The notes: generated from the letters alone by a model not told the origin. Positions 7,286-16,676 are shown, counted from the stretch's first letter. The stretch: DNA of 49,101 nt from DAOSVX01 sp964493665 (GCA_964493665.1 CAZBOZ010000007.1:1-49101), one strand, 5' to 3'. Numbers and translations are program-made.

Positions 7286-9085
7286 ATGAATGAAAATCTA
7301 GAGAAGCTAAAAATGTTATGCGATAAAATAAATTATACCGGAAATACATCAAGTGAATTTCTTTTTACAGCAAGTTGCGTTGACTATTTTTATTTTTTCA
7401 AAAACATGGGAATTAATGACGTTAGTGATGGCCTAGTGGATGGAGCTAATGATGGCGGCATAGATTTTATTTATACAGATTCTGATAAAATATATTTAAT
7501 ACAAGGGAAGTCATCAAATAGTATGTCCTATAATGATGTTAGAGATGCTTTGTTTAAGATTGCTGAAACATTTGAAAATCTTGTTAGCAAAAGGTATTTA
7601 AACTATAGCGATAGGCTTACAAGAGCATTTGTTAATAATTACGAAATGTTTAGAAATGAGCCAAATGTTGAGTTTGTGTTATTCACTAAATCGGAATTTA
7701 ATGAAAGTGACAAAGTTAGAATAGCAGAGCTATCTAGTGATATAAAATTTGAAAACTATACTATTACAGTATATGATAATTCTGATATAAGATCCAAGGT
7801 ATTGTCCGTCGATCAGGGGCAGATGACAGTTCAGGAGTTTAAGCTAGAAATTGATAAGCCTGGTAATCATCTGGAATATGATGATGGCAGGGGATCGATA
7901 TTTACAATAAAAGCCAGTTCTTTAAAATGCCTTTATATAAAATGTAGGGACAAGGGATTATTTGGATATAATTTAAGAGATCATATTTCTGATAAAAAAG
8001 TCGATAGTGATATTGATCTTACAATTAAAAATAAAAAGGATTCGTTTTGGTTCTTAAATAACGGAATTACGATTGCTTGTTCCGATTATGTTCCAGACGG
8101 AAACATGCTGAAGCTCTATGATTTTTCTATTATTAATGGAGCACAGACAACTTTTAAAGTTGGCAACTCCAAACTAATTGATCCTGATTATGATTTTTCA
8201 ATTGTTTGCAAGGTGGTGAAGTCCAAAAATTCCCTAAGTGATGATTTTATAAGAAAAATATCAGAGGCATCAAATTCACAAAAACCAATTAAACCTCGTG
8301 ATTTAAGAGCCAACTCTAGAGAGCAACAATTATTGCAAAAGTTGGCTGCCGACAATGGTAAATATTCTTTAGCAATAGATATTAAAAGAGGAGTAAAGCC
8401 TTCTAATATAAAAAAAATAAATAATCCTTGGCAAAGAATTATGAACGAATATCTCGGCCAATTAATGCTTGCCTGTTTTTACCAGCATCCGGGATCAGCT
8501 AGAAGCGCAAAAGCTGACATTTTTGGCAAGGAAAAAACGTACAACACTATTTTTTCATTCAATAAGGTTAGCGACTATGATTATAATTCCATTTTTGACT
8601 TAGTTAGGATTTCAAAAAGCTATGATGATTTTAAAATTGATTATTCACAAGAAATTGAAAAAAAGATTGAGGAGTCAAGCAGTGAATTGGAGAAATTAGA
8701 ACTGAATAACTATAACAGTGTTTGCCAAAATGGTAAATTTGTTGTTCTTGCTTTACTATTTTATTTTTATAAAAGACATTATTTAAAGTATGCTGCTAAC
8801 GATCCACGAATTTTTGAAGAAGAATTAAGGGGATCACTATCGCTAGAGTATGAAAAAGAGGATTATTTTAGCAAAATAAATTATTTTTTTAGATTTGTTG
8901 TTGAAAACTTATCCTATGTTTATAATAATAATCAAGTTTCTTTAAAGTTGACAAGCTATTCTAACTTTTTTAAAACCGATAGTAACTATACAGATGTCAT
9001 TATTCCCGCTTTTGAAAAAAAGTATAAAGACCAATTTGATAGTATTAAGATAGTAGAATCAATTAAGATATTTGAAAAAATTTAA
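7286..9085 (+). CDS. AIPR-family phage-resistance protein with N-terminal nuclease-like domain
   Basis: 599 residues. The central region has the AIPR (abortive phage resistance, PF10592) signatures: LFGYNLRDHI (225-234), FWFLNNGITI (254-263) and IINGAQTTF (282-290). The N-terminus carries a likely PD-(D/E)xK core, GGIDF (Asp60) then LIQGK (Gln73-Gly-Lys75), resembling Mrr-type nucleases. Family knowledge says AIPR proteins give abortive protection against phage; the mechanism is poorly known. GGAGG precedes the ATG. It starts 23 bases after secA with no terminator between, so it is probably read with secA. Codon choice looks less A/T-biased than in secA, consistent with gene gain. Confidence 0.85.
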   Translation: MNENLEKLKMLCDKINYTGNTSSEFLFTASCVDYFYFFKNMGINDVSDGLVDGANDGGIDFIYTDSDKIYLIQGKSSNSMSYNDVRDALFKIAETFENLVSKRYLNYSDRLTRAFVNNYEMFRNEPNVEFVLFTKSEFNESDKVRIAELSSDIKFENYTITVYDNSDIRSKVLSVDQGQMTVQEFKLEIDKPGNHLEYDDGRGSIFTIKASSLKCLYIKCRDKGLFGYNLRDHISDKKVDSDIDLTIKNKKDSFWFLNNGITIACSDYVPDGNMLKLYDFSIINGAQTTFKVGNSKLIDPDYDFSIVCKVVKSKNSLSDDFIRKISEASNSQKPIKPRDLRANSREQQLLQKLAADNGKYSLAIDIKRGVKPSNIKKINNPWQRIMNEYLGQLMLACFYQHPGSARSAKADIFGKEKTYNTIFSFNKVSDYDYNSIFDLVRISKSYDDFKIDYSQEIEKKIEESSSELEKLELNNYNSVCQNGKFVVLALLFYFYKRHYLKYAANDPRIFEEELRGSLSLEYEKEDYFSKINYFFRFVVENLSYVYNNNQVSLKLTSYSNFFKTDSNYTDVIIPAFEKKYKDQFDSIKIVESIKIFEKI

Positions 9086-9110
9086 AAAAACGGAGATTTT
9101 ATTTAAAGGG

Positions 9111-9142
9111 AAATAGCAACTATAAAAGATTGCTATTTTTAT
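9111..9142 (+). terminator. Intrinsic terminator after the AIPR gene
   Basis: AATAGCAA, ten-base loop, TTGCTATTTTT: an 8-bp stem with T-run ending the secA-AIPR transcript. Confidence 0.75.
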
Positions 9143-9152
9143 TATTAAAAAG

Positions 9153-9158
9153 TATAAT
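9153..9158 (+). promoter_or_regulatory. -10 element of prfB
   Basis: TATAAT 24 bases before the prfB ATG, just after the terminator. This gives prfB its own promoter although it sits in the secA locus. Confidence 0.5.
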
Positions 9159-9181
9159 TTATTTATGATTGGAGCGCTACT

Positions 9182-10277
9182 ATGGAACCAAAAGAAATGC
9201 TAAAAAAATATGAGGAATTAAAACAAAGACTTTTAGATATATGGAGGTTACTTTGACTTAGAAAACAAAGCCAAAGAAATTGAAAATATAAAATTACAAA
9301 TGTCTGTTAATGGGTTTTGGGATAACGTTGAAAAAGCTAATAGCATTTCAGCAAAACTAGCCAGATTAGAAAAAGATTTTAATAAATATAATAGAGTGTT
9401 ATCAAGCTTAGAAAATATAAAAGACATTTTAATAATGGCAGATTCTAGTTTACTTGATGAGTCTTTTGAAGAATTAAAGTCAATTGAAGAGGAAATAACT
9501 AATTTAGAATTAAATACTTATTTATCGGAGAAATATGATGATAGTGATTGTTATGTTGAGATACATCCCGGAGCTGGTGGAACAGAGTCTTGTGATTGGG
9601 CTGATATGTTGAAAAGAATGTATTTAAGATTTTGTGAAAAGAATGATTATAAAACAGAGATAATAGAAGAGCAAGAAGGTGAAGAAGCAGGAATTAAAAG
9701 TGTTGTTTTTCTAGTTAAAGGCAACTTTCCCTATGGATACTTTAAGGGCGAAAAAGGAGTTCATAGATTAGTTAGAATATCACCTTTCGATTCTAATTCC
9801 AGAAGGCATACATCTTTTGCTTCAGTCTCTATAACTCCAATTTTTGAAGATATTACTGATATTGAAATAAAAGAAAAAGATTTAAAGATAGATGTTTTTC
9901 ATAGTAGTGGAGCTGGTGGGCAAAGTGTCAATACCAGTGATTCAGCTGTAAGAATTACTCATCTTCCTACTAAAATAGTCGTTGGGTGCCAAGCAGAAAG
10001 AAGCCAACTAAAAAACAAAGAACGAGCAATGGCTATATTAAAAAATAAACTTTATGAATTGGAACTTGCTAAAAAAGACGAATTAGTAAAAGAAGTTAAA
10101 GGTACGGAAAATAGTATAAATTTTGGTAGTCAAATTAGAAGCTATGTTTTGGAGCCATACCAATTAGTTAAAGATAGTAGGACTGATTATCAGACTTCAG
10201 ATGCTGATGGGGTATTAAATGGTAATGTAATTGGCTTTATGGAGGCTTATTTAAAGCTAAAGGAGAGAAATGAATAA
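9182..10277 (+). CDS. prfB: Peptide chain release factor 2, with programmed +1 frameshift
   Basis: RF2 ends translation at UGA and UAA. The gene is in two frames: 9182-9253 encodes 24 residues (MEPKEMLKKYEEL...WRLL) up to an in-frame TGA at 9254-9256; after a +1 shift reading continues from 9255 (GAC, Asp) to 10277. The full product is about 365 residues. RF2 hallmarks are RISPFDSNSRRHTSFASV, containing the SPF codon-recognition tripeptide, and GAGGQSVNTSDSAVRITH with the catalytic GGQ. Frameshifting autoregulates RF2 amount. GGAG precedes the ATG by 8-9 bases. An annotation starting at 9300 would miss the N-terminus. Confidence 0.96.
9243..9257 (+). promoter_or_regulatory. prfB +1 recoding site
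   Basis: GGAGGTTACTTTGAC: an internal Shine-Dalgarno-like GGAGG, the CTT slip codon, the UGA stop and the following C. This is the canonical RF2 frameshift arrangement and shows that UGA is a stop codon in this genome. Confidence 0.93.
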
Positions 10278-11130
10278 AATTATTTTAAAAAAATATTTTC
10301 TTTTCGTTATTGGGATTTTAATTGTTGCTTCTAGTTTCAACCTATTTTTTCTTTCTAATAATTTAACGGCTTTTGGAGTAAGTGGATTATCTGTTGTTGT
10401 TAATAAAATATTTAATATAGATCCTTTTATATTTATTCTAGCCAGCAATGCTGTTCTTATAACAATCAGTTTTATTTTTCTTGGCAAAGACTATACTAAA
10501 AAAACTATTCTAGGTGGAATACTATTCCCAATATTTGTTAAGCTAACAGCTTTTTTACCAGCTTATATTGATATTTCCAAAGCTGATTTATTGGCAATAG
10601 CTATCGTTGGTGGAACTCTTACTGGCATTGGCAGTGGCTTAATATATAAAGAAGATTTTGGCACAGCAGGGACTGATATAATAGATCAATTACTTCATAA
10701 ATATTTAAGGATTCCTATGGGAACCGCTGTTATTTTAGGTGATGGCATGGTTGTTTTAATAGGTGGCATGGTTTTTGGGATAGAAGCTTTTGTTTACTCT
10801 TTAATAACATTAATAATTATAAGTTATATTTGTAATAAAGTTGTATTAGGAATAAATAGAACAAAAACATTTTTTATTATTACCAAGAAAGAAGAAAAAA
10901 TAAAAAAATATATCTTTGAAAAATTACGCTCAGATGTCACTATTATTGATAGTAAAGGCGGCTATAATAAGAATAATGGTAATGTTATAATGGTTAACGT
11001 AGATACAAGGCACTATAATAAACTTAAAAATGCTGTAAAAAGGATTGATAAAAAAGCTTTTATTTCAGTTACCGATTCTTATGGAACTCATAACAAAAAT
11101 GTGGCAATAAGAGAAGAAAAAAGCCATTAA
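10270..11130 (+). CDS. YitT family membrane protein
   Basis: 286 residues with five or six membrane helices in the first 190 (for example VIGILIVASSFNLFFLSNN and LLAIAIVGGTLTGIGSGLIY). A soluble C-terminal DUF2179 domain (about 200-280) follows. This is the YitT/DUF161 arrangement, and the substrate is unknown. The ATG overlaps the prfB end by 8 bases within AGGAGAGAAATG, so the two are translationally coupled. Annotations of this family as transporters are inference. Confidence 0.88.
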   Translation: MNKIILKKYFLFVIGILIVASSFNLFFLSNNLTAFGVSGLSVVVNKIFNIDPFIFILASNAVLITISFIFLGKDYTKKTILGGILFPIFVKLTAFLPAYIDISKADLLAIAIVGGTLTGIGSGLIYKEDFGTAGTDIIDQLLHKYLRIPMGTAVILGDGMVVLIGGMVFGIEAFVYSLITLIIISYICNKVVLGINRTKTFFIITKKEEKIKKYIFEKLRSDVTIIDSKGGYNKNNGNVIMVNVDTRHYNKLKNAVKRIDKKAFISVTDSYGTHNKNVAIREEKSH

Positions 11131-11140
11131 GGCTTTTTTA
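11116..11140. terminator. Terminator between convergent YitT gene and hsp20
   Basis: AAAAAAGCC, ATTAA, GGCTTTTTT. Symmetric A and T runs allow use from both strands. Confidence 0.75.
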
Positions 11141-11542
11141 ATTTATTTGAATTTTTGATTTGTTATTTTTCTTGTTTAAGATAGGTATTACAACGTTTAA
11201 TATGCCATTGTTGAAATCAGCTTTTATCTGTTTTGTGTCTACATCGCCAATGTAAAAACTTCTTTGATATCTGCTATAAGATCTTTCTTTCCTGATGTAC
11301 TTTTTTGAGTTATCATCTTTCGATTGCTCTTTTGCAGCAGTAATGGTTAAATATCCGTTTTCACATTCGACTTCAATGTTGTTTTTCTCAAAACCAGGTA
11401 TATCCATTTCAACATGATATTTTCCGTCTTTTTCATAGATGTCACATTTTAGTTCTTCGTTTCTAGGAAAAACTCTTTTTTCTGTTGGAAAAAAATCATC
11501 AAACAAATCCTCTAAGTCAAATCTTTTTGGAACTAAGTTCAT
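11138..11542 (-). CDS. hsp20: Small heat-shock protein, Hsp20/alpha-crystallin family
   Basis: 134-residue ATP-independent holdase. The alpha-crystallin domain runs from CDIYEKDGKYHVEMDIPGF through ENGYLTITAAKE to the conserved FNNGILNVVIP near the end. The C-terminal tail is short and basic and lacks an obvious I-x-I beyond IQI. ATG at 11542 is preferred; TTG at 11545 is three bases earlier and slightly better spaced from AAAGGAGA. The gene is convergent with the YitT gene and stands alone behind a sigma-A promoter overlapped by a CIRCE operator, so HrcA repression is expected. Confidence 0.94.
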   Translation of the reverse strand: MNLVPKRFDLEDLFDDFFPTEKRVFPRNEELKCDIYEKDGKYHVEMDIPGFEKNNIEVECENGYLTITAAKEQSKDDNSKKYIRKERSYSRYQRSFYIGDVDTKQIKADFNNGILNVVIPILNKKNNKSKIQIN

Positions 11543-11567
11543 CAATACACATCTCCTTTCATTTTAA

Positions 11568-11596
11568 ATTATAAAACCATAATTGGCACTTGTCAA
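11568..11596 (-). promoter_or_regulatory. Sigma-A promoter of hsp20
   Basis: On the minus strand TTGACA (11596-11591), 17-base spacer, TATAAT (11573-11568). Both boxes match the consensus exactly. The -35 box lies inside the CIRCE element. Confidence 0.85.
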
Positions 11597-11609
11597 CAGC
11601 AAGTGCTAA
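11583..11609. promoter_or_regulatory. CIRCE operator (HrcA binding site) of hsp20
   Basis: TTGGCACTT, nine-base spacer, AAGTGCTAA. The consensus is TTAGCACTC-N9-GAGTGCTAA; both arms are close and the spacer is exact. It overlaps the -35 of the hsp20 promoter, as expected for a repressor site. Confidence 0.88.
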
Positions 11610-11728
11610 TTATGCGTGTAATGTAAATGGCTAAAAAAATTTAATGAAATATTATGAGTTTTACTTTAAACTTAAATTATATTGCATTATTTTTTATATT
11701 TGGTAAAATACAAAAGCGAGATGATATT

Positions 11729-13078
11729 ATGGAAAAGGCATTTAATTATTTAAATAATTTACTAAAAGAAAACGATAGAATTGTTGTCTGTCTTTCTGGT
11801 GGGCCAGATTCTATGTGCTTATTATCTATATTATTAAAGCTAAGAGAAACCAAAAAGCTATCTATAATAGCTGCTCATATTAATCACAATGTTAGAAAAG
11901 CTAGCGCCAAAGAAGCTTTATTTGTAGAAGACTATTGTAATAAAAACAATGTCATTTTCGAAACTATGAAAATAACAAATTATAATGATGATAACTTTCA
12001 TAATGATGCTCGAAATATTAGATATAAATATTTTGAAGAAATAGTTAAAAAATATAATGCTAAATATTTAATGACTGCTCATCATGCCGATGATTTAATA
12101 GAAACTATTTTAATGCGTTTAGTAAGAGGATCAAATTTAAATGGTTATGCTGGTTTTAAAAAAGAAACTCCCAGAAATAAATATATAATTATAAGGCCAT
12201 TAATTGAAAACACAAAAGACGAAATTCTTTTATATAATAAACAAAACAATATTCCTTTTGTAATAGATAAATCTAATAAAAAATCTAAATATACCAGAAA
12301 CAGATATCGCAAAGTATTATTGCCATTTTTAAAAAATGAAGATCCTAATGTTCATGAAAAATTTTTAAAATTTAGTGATACTATAACTAAATATAACGAT
12401 TATTTTAATAAAGAAATAGCTAATATAATAAAAAAATGTTATAAAAATGGAGTTTTAAATATTTATGGCTTTTCTAAATATAATGAGATAATTCAAACTA
12501 GAGTAATTGAAAATATTTTAGAAAATATATATGATAATGAATTATTTTTAGTAAATGATATTCATACTAAAGAAATATTAAATCTAATTAAAAATAAATT
12601 AAATAAGAAAATTAATTTACCTAAAAATTTAATAATTCAAAAAAATTATAATGATTTAATATTTAGTTTGGGATTAGATAAAGAACCTAAATATAGCTAT
12701 GAGTTAAAGGATAAAGTAGTATTAAGCGATAATAAAGTAATTAAAATAATAAACAAAAGCAGTGATACGAGTAATTATGCTATAAGACTTTTGTCATCAG
12801 AAATAAAATTACCACTAATAATTAGAAATCGTCAAGATGGCGATAAAATAATGGTGAAGAAATTAAATGGTAGTAAAAAAATCAAAGATATTTTTATTGA
12901 TGAAAAAGTATCTTTACAAAGTAGAGATTCGTGGCCAATTTTAGTTGATTCTAAAAACACTATTTTATGGATACCGGGACTTAAAAAGTCTAAGTTTGAT
13001 AAAAGCTTAGAAGAAAAGTATGATATAATAATTGAGTGCAATTTAAAGGAGAAAAAAAATGAAAAAAAGCAAAGATAA
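11729..13078 (+). CDS. tilS: tRNA(Ile)-lysidine synthetase
   Basis: 449-residue enzyme that attaches lysine to C34 of tRNA-Ile(CAU) so it reads AUA. The PP-loop ATP-binding motif is LSGGPDSM (about residues 23-30), followed by AAHINHNVRK, MTAHHADDLIETILMRL and RYRKVLLPFL, all typical. The C-terminal TilS domain includes IRNRQDGDKI...IKDIFID and ILWIPG. ATG at 11729 (MEKAFNYL) fits the family; upstream in-frame residues from 11654 are hydrophobic and unrelated. It overlaps ftsH by 20 bases. The hpt gene that lies between tilS and ftsH in B. subtilis is absent. Confidence 0.95.
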   Translation: MEKAFNYLNNLLKENDRIVVCLSGGPDSMCLLSILLKLRETKKLSIIAAHINHNVRKASAKEALFVEDYCNKNNVIFETMKITNYNDDNFHNDARNIRYKYFEEIVKKYNAKYLMTAHHADDLIETILMRLVRGSNLNGYAGFKKETPRNKYIIIRPLIENTKDEILLYNKQNNIPFVIDKSNKKSKYTRNRYRKVLLPFLKNEDPNVHEKFLKFSDTITKYNDYFNKEIANIIKKCYKNGVLNIYGFSKYNEIIQTRVIENILENIYDNELFLVNDIHTKEILNLIKNKLNKKINLPKNLIIQKNYNDLIFSLGLDKEPKYSYELKDKVVLSDNKVIKIINKSSDTSNYAIRLLSSEIKLPLIIRNRQDGDKIMVKKLNGSKKIKDIFIDEKVSLQSRDSWPILVDSKNTILWIPGLKKSKFDKSLEEKYDIIIECNLKEKKNEKKQR

Positions 13079-14936
13079 AGTTAAATTAATGTTTCCTTAT
13101 TTAATACTATTAGTAATAGTATTAGGTACTATATATTTCTTTAATATGAGTAAGCTAAAAGTTAATGAATTAACTTATGGAGAACTAACTAAAGAGATGG
13201 CAGATGGAACCGTCATAGAAATAACAATAACAGGTAAAAGCGGAGCTAATGTTTATACTATTGAAGGCAAATTAAAAGATTATAGTGACACCGAATATTT
13301 TAAATCAACTGTACCATTATCAGAAAGTATAATGAGTAGAGTTTTAGATTATGCTGACTCAAAAGGATTTGAGGTTAATACCAATTCTAATCCTGAAAAC
13401 AGTTCAATAGTCAATATATTAACTAATTTAATTCCAATAGTATTACTTATAGGTGCAACTTTCTGGTTATTTACTAAAATATCAGGGAGCAACAATAAAT
13501 CAATGGATTTTGGCCGTAGTAGAGCAAAATTAAATGAAGACGGTGGCAAAACAAAATTTAAAGATGTTGCTGGTTTAAAGGAAGAAAAAGAAGAAGTAGA
13601 AGAACTTATTGATTTTTTAAAGAATCCTAAGAAGTTCCAAAAACTTGGTGCTAGAATTCCTAAAGGGGTATTATTAGTAGGGCCTCCTGGAACTGGTAAA
13701 ACTTTATTAGCAAAAGCAGTAGCAGGAGAAGCTAATGTACCATTTTTCTATATAAGTGGATCAGATTTTGTAGAGTTATTTGTTGGTGTAGGAGCAAGCC
13801 GTGTAAGAGATATGTTTAAACAAGCAAAACAAAGCGCACCATGCTTAATATTTATAGATGAAATAGATGCCGTGGGTCGCCAAAGAGGGACTGGTTTAGG
13901 TGGTGGACATGATGAAAGAGAACAAACTCTAAACCAATTATTAACTGAAATGGATGGGTTTGGAGCTAATGAAGGAATAATTATTATAGCTGCTACAAAT
14001 AGACCTGATGTATTAGATCCAGCCTTGCTTAGACCTGGTAGATTTGATAGACAAGTAACAGTAAGCTTACCTGATTCTAAAGAAAGAGAAGCTATATTAG
14101 AAGTTCACGCTAAAAATAAAATATTTAGTAAAAAGGTTAATCTTGCTAATGTAGCAAGCAGAACCCCAGGATTTAGTGGAGCAGACTTAGAGAATTTATT
14201 AAATGAAGCAGCTTTACTTGCAGTAAGAAGAAATAAAAATGAAATAACTATGGATGAAATAGATGAAGCAACTGATAGAGTATTACTTGGCCCAGCTAAA
14301 ACAAGTAGAAAAATAACTGATAAAGAAAAGAAATTAGTTAGCGTTCATGAAGCAGGGCATGCTGTAGTAGGATTAAAGTTAGAGGATGCCGATGATGTCC
14401 ATAAAATAACCATCATTCCTAGAGGAATGGCCGGTGGATATACTATGATGCTTCCTAAGGAAGAAAAACTAGCTATTATGACTAAAAATGAATTGTTAGC
14501 AACAATAACTGGGTTGCTTAGTGGTAGAGTTAGTGAAGAATTGTTTTTAAATGAGATTACTACCGGAGCTAGTGATGATTTTAAAAGAGCTACTAGCATA
14601 GCAAGAAGTATGGTAACTGAATATGGTATGAGTGATCTTGGTCCTATTCAATTAGAAACCAGAACAGAAGGAGTATTTCTAGGAAGAGATTATACAAAAT
14701 CAAGAAACTTCTCTGATCAAGTAGCTTTGGAGATAGATAAAGAAATCCAAAAGATAATTGGTGAATGCTATAAGAAATCTCAAGATATATTAAAGAAAAA
14801 TAAAAAGTTAGTAATGTTAATTAGCGATACTTTAATAGAACACGAAACATTAACTAAAGAACAAATAGATGAACTTGTAAAAACTGGTAAATATATAACT
14901 GCCGAAGAAGATAAAGTTGAAGAAAGTAAGAAGTAA
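13059..14936 (+). CDS. ftsH: ATP-dependent zinc metalloprotease FtsH
   Basis: 625-residue membrane-anchored AAA+ protease that degrades misfolded membrane proteins and regulators. Two N-terminal membrane helices (about 12-29 and 122-142) flank an extracytoplasmic segment. Walker A GPPGTGKT is near 208-215, Walker B is LIFIDEIDAVG, the second region of homology is ATNRPDVLDPALLRPGRFDR, and the zinc site HEAGH is near 430-434. Good Shine-Dalgarno AAAGGAG inside the tilS end. A hairpin terminator overlaps the stop codon. Confidence 0.98.
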   Translation: MKKSKDKVKLMFPYLILLVIVLGTIYFFNMSKLKVNELTYGELTKEMADGTVIEITITGKSGANVYTIEGKLKDYSDTEYFKSTVPLSESIMSRVLDYADSKGFEVNTNSNPENSSIVNILTNLIPIVLLIGATFWLFTKISGSNNKSMDFGRSRAKLNEDGGKTKFKDVAGLKEEKEEVEELIDFLKNPKKFQKLGARIPKGVLLVGPPGTGKTLLAKAVAGEANVPFFYISGSDFVELFVGVGASRVRDMFKQAKQSAPCLIFIDEIDAVGRQRGTGLGGGHDEREQTLNQLLTEMDGFGANEGIIIIAATNRPDVLDPALLRPGRFDRQVTVSLPDSKEREAILEVHAKNKIFSKKVNLANVASRTPGFSGADLENLLNEAALLAVRRNKNEITMDEIDEATDRVLLGPAKTSRKITDKEKKLVSVHEAGHAVVGLKLEDADDVHKITIIPRGMAGGYTMMLPKEEKLAIMTKNELLATITGLLSGRVSEELFLNEITTGASDDFKRATSIARSMVTEYGMSDLGPIQLETRTEGVFLGRDYTKSRNFSDQVALEIDKEIQKIIGECYKKSQDILKKNKKLVMLISDTLIEHETLTKEQIDELVKTGKYITAEEDKVEESKK

Positions 14937-14948
14937 TTCTTACTTTTT
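14923..14948 (+). terminator. Intrinsic terminator after ftsH
   Basis: AAAGTAAGAA, short loop, TTCTTACTTTTT, containing the ftsH stop codon. Confidence 0.75.
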
Positions 14949-15010
14949 AATTTCTTAAAGACAAACTATTCTTATTATGATAAAATAATTAGTGAGAAAT
15001 AGGTGGTATT

Positions 15011-15796
15011 GTGGCAAAAATTATTTCACTAGTAAATCAAAAAGGTGGGGTTGGGAAAACCACCACTAGTATTAATTTATCAGCATCATTAGGCAAATTT
15101 GGTAAGAAAACCCTTTTAATAGATTTAGATCCTCAAGGTAATACTTCTATAGGGCTTGGCTTAAATAAAAGAGATATAAATGCTGACATATATGATGTAA
15201 TGACTAATAAGTGTGATATTAAAAAAGCTATTATAAAAACAGAGTTTAAAAATTTAAGTATAATACCAGCCACTATAAATCTAGCTGGTTTAGATATTGA
15301 ATTTGTTAAAAAGTTTTATGATGATAAAGAGTTTCATCAAAACGAGCAATTAAAAAGAGTCTTGGATGGAATTAGAGCTGATTTTGATTATATTATATTA
15401 GATTGCCCACCAGCATTAGGGATTCTTACAACTAATGCCTTGGTAGCAAGTGATTCTATAATAATTCCAGTTCAATGTGAATTCTTTGCTTTAGAGGGGA
15501 TAACCCAATTACTAAACTCAGTTATTATGATTCAATCTAATTTAAATTCTAATTTAAAAATAGAAGGCGTCTTACTTACTATGTTAGATGCTAGAACTAA
15601 TATTGGTTTAGAAGTAGTAGAAGAAGTAAGGAAATATTTTAAAGAAAAAGTTTTTAATACAATTATTCCTAGATTAGTTAGGCTTGTTGAGGCGCCATCT
15701 CATGGCAAACCAATAAGCGAATATGATCCAGGAAGTAGAGCCACTGAAGCTTATGAAAACTTAGCTAAGGAAGTGATTTTAAGAGATGGAGAATAA
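15011..15796 (+). CDS. parA: Chromosome-partitioning ATPase ParA (Soj)
   Basis: 261-residue deviant-Walker P-loop ATPase. NQKGGVGKTTTS (about 9-20) is the Walker A with signature lysine, LLIDLDPQGN is A', and YIILDCPPALG is Walker B. With ParB it separates chromosome origins and tunes initiation. It starts with GTG, with AGGTGG 6-8 bases upstream. It overlaps parB by 11 bases and sits in the B. subtilis-like soj-spo0J-yyzM-ychF-rpsF order, so it is chromosomal rather than plasmid-borne. Confidence 0.97.
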   Translation: MAKIISLVNQKGGVGKTTTSINLSASLGKFGKKTLLIDLDPQGNTSIGLGLNKRDINADIYDVMTNKCDIKKAIIKTEFKNLSIIPATINLAGLDIEFVKKFYDDKEFHQNEQLKRVLDGIRADFDYIILDCPPALGILTTNALVASDSIIIPVQCEFFALEGITQLLNSVIMIQSNLNSNLKIEGVLLTMLDARTNIGLEVVEEVRKYFKEKVFNTIIPRLVRLVEAPSHGKPISEYDPGSRATEAYENLAKEVILRDGE

Positions 15797-16667
15797 AAAG
15801 AAAGCATTAGGAAAAGGATTGGAACAATTATTTTCCGATGAAAGAATAGACTTTAATAATTTTGAACAGAGAATTTATGAAAATGTTAGTGAAGAAGATA
15901 TTGTTAGTATTCCATTAGACGAAATAAGGCCGAATCCTTATCAGCCTCGTAAAGAGTTTAATGAAGAGGCTTTAAAAGAACTAAGTGATTCTATAAAAGT
16001 TCATGGTGTTGTTCAGCCAATTATTGTTAAAAGAAGTGTCAAAGGATATGAACTTGTAGCTGGTGAAAGAAGAACTAAAGCTTCTAGATTAGCAGGGTTA
16101 ACTACTATACCTGCGATAGTAAGAAATTTTAATGATGCTGAAATGATGGAAATAGCTCTTGTTGAAAACATTCAAAGAGAGAATTTAAATGCTATAGAAG
16201 AGGCTGAATGCTATTTAAAAATATTAAATACTAAACAAATAACTCAAGAAGAATTAGCTAAAAGATTTAGTAAAAGTAGAAGTTATATAACTAATCTTCT
16301 AGGCATTTTATCTTTACCAGAAGCAGTGAAGAATATGGTGATAAAAAAAGATTTATCTATGGCTCACGCCAGAAGTTTAAGCAAATTATCTGATCAAGAT
16401 CTTCAACTTAGTATTGCTGAAAGAATAGTAAAAGAAGGTATGAGCGTTAGAGCATTAGAAAAAATAGTTAATAGTGAGGATATAGAGAAAAAAGTTAAAA
16501 TAAAAAGAGTTTCTCATACTAATCCAAAGTATAAAATGTATGAAGAAATAGTTAGTGATAAAACTGGAACTAAAGTTACAATTAAGGACAAAAAAATAGA
16601 AATATTTTTTGATTCCGAAAAAGATTTAGAGAGAGTACTAGAAATTTTAAATATAACGGTTGAATAG
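15786..16667 (+). CDS. parB: Chromosome-partitioning protein ParB (Spo0J)
   Basis: 293-residue CTP-dependent clamp that loads at parS. The N-terminus starts with KKALGKGLEQLF, the ParA-contact segment. The CTP-binding region has NPYQPR and AGERRTKASRLAG, and ENIQRENLNAIEEA follows. The central HTH is ITQEELAKRFSKSRSYITNLL (read as two helices), with a C-terminal dimerisation domain. I looked for a TGTTTCACGTGAAACA-type parS in the window and found none, so the loading sites must lie elsewhere. Confidence 0.97.
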   Translation: MENKKKALGKGLEQLFSDERIDFNNFEQRIYENVSEEDIVSIPLDEIRPNPYQPRKEFNEEALKELSDSIKVHGVVQPIIVKRSVKGYELVAGERRTKASRLAGLTTIPAIVRNFNDAEMMEIALVENIQRENLNAIEEAECYLKILNTKQITQEELAKRFSKSRSYITNLLGILSLPEAVKNMVIKKDLSMAHARSLSKLSDQDLQLSIAERIVKEGMSVRALEKIVNSEDIEKKVKIKRVSHTNPKYKMYEEIVSDKTGTKVTIKDKKIEIFFDSEKDLERVLEILNITVE

Positions 16668-16676
16668 GAGTTTTTT

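Noticed and set aside
9254..9256. UGA as evidence for tryptophan recoding (genetic code 4)
   Set aside because: The context is the RF2 frameshift signal, RF2 is encoded, and tryptophans elsewhere use TGG.
15011..16667. parS site in or near parAB
   Set aside because: I scanned for a TGTTTCACGTGAAACA-like palindrome and saw none.
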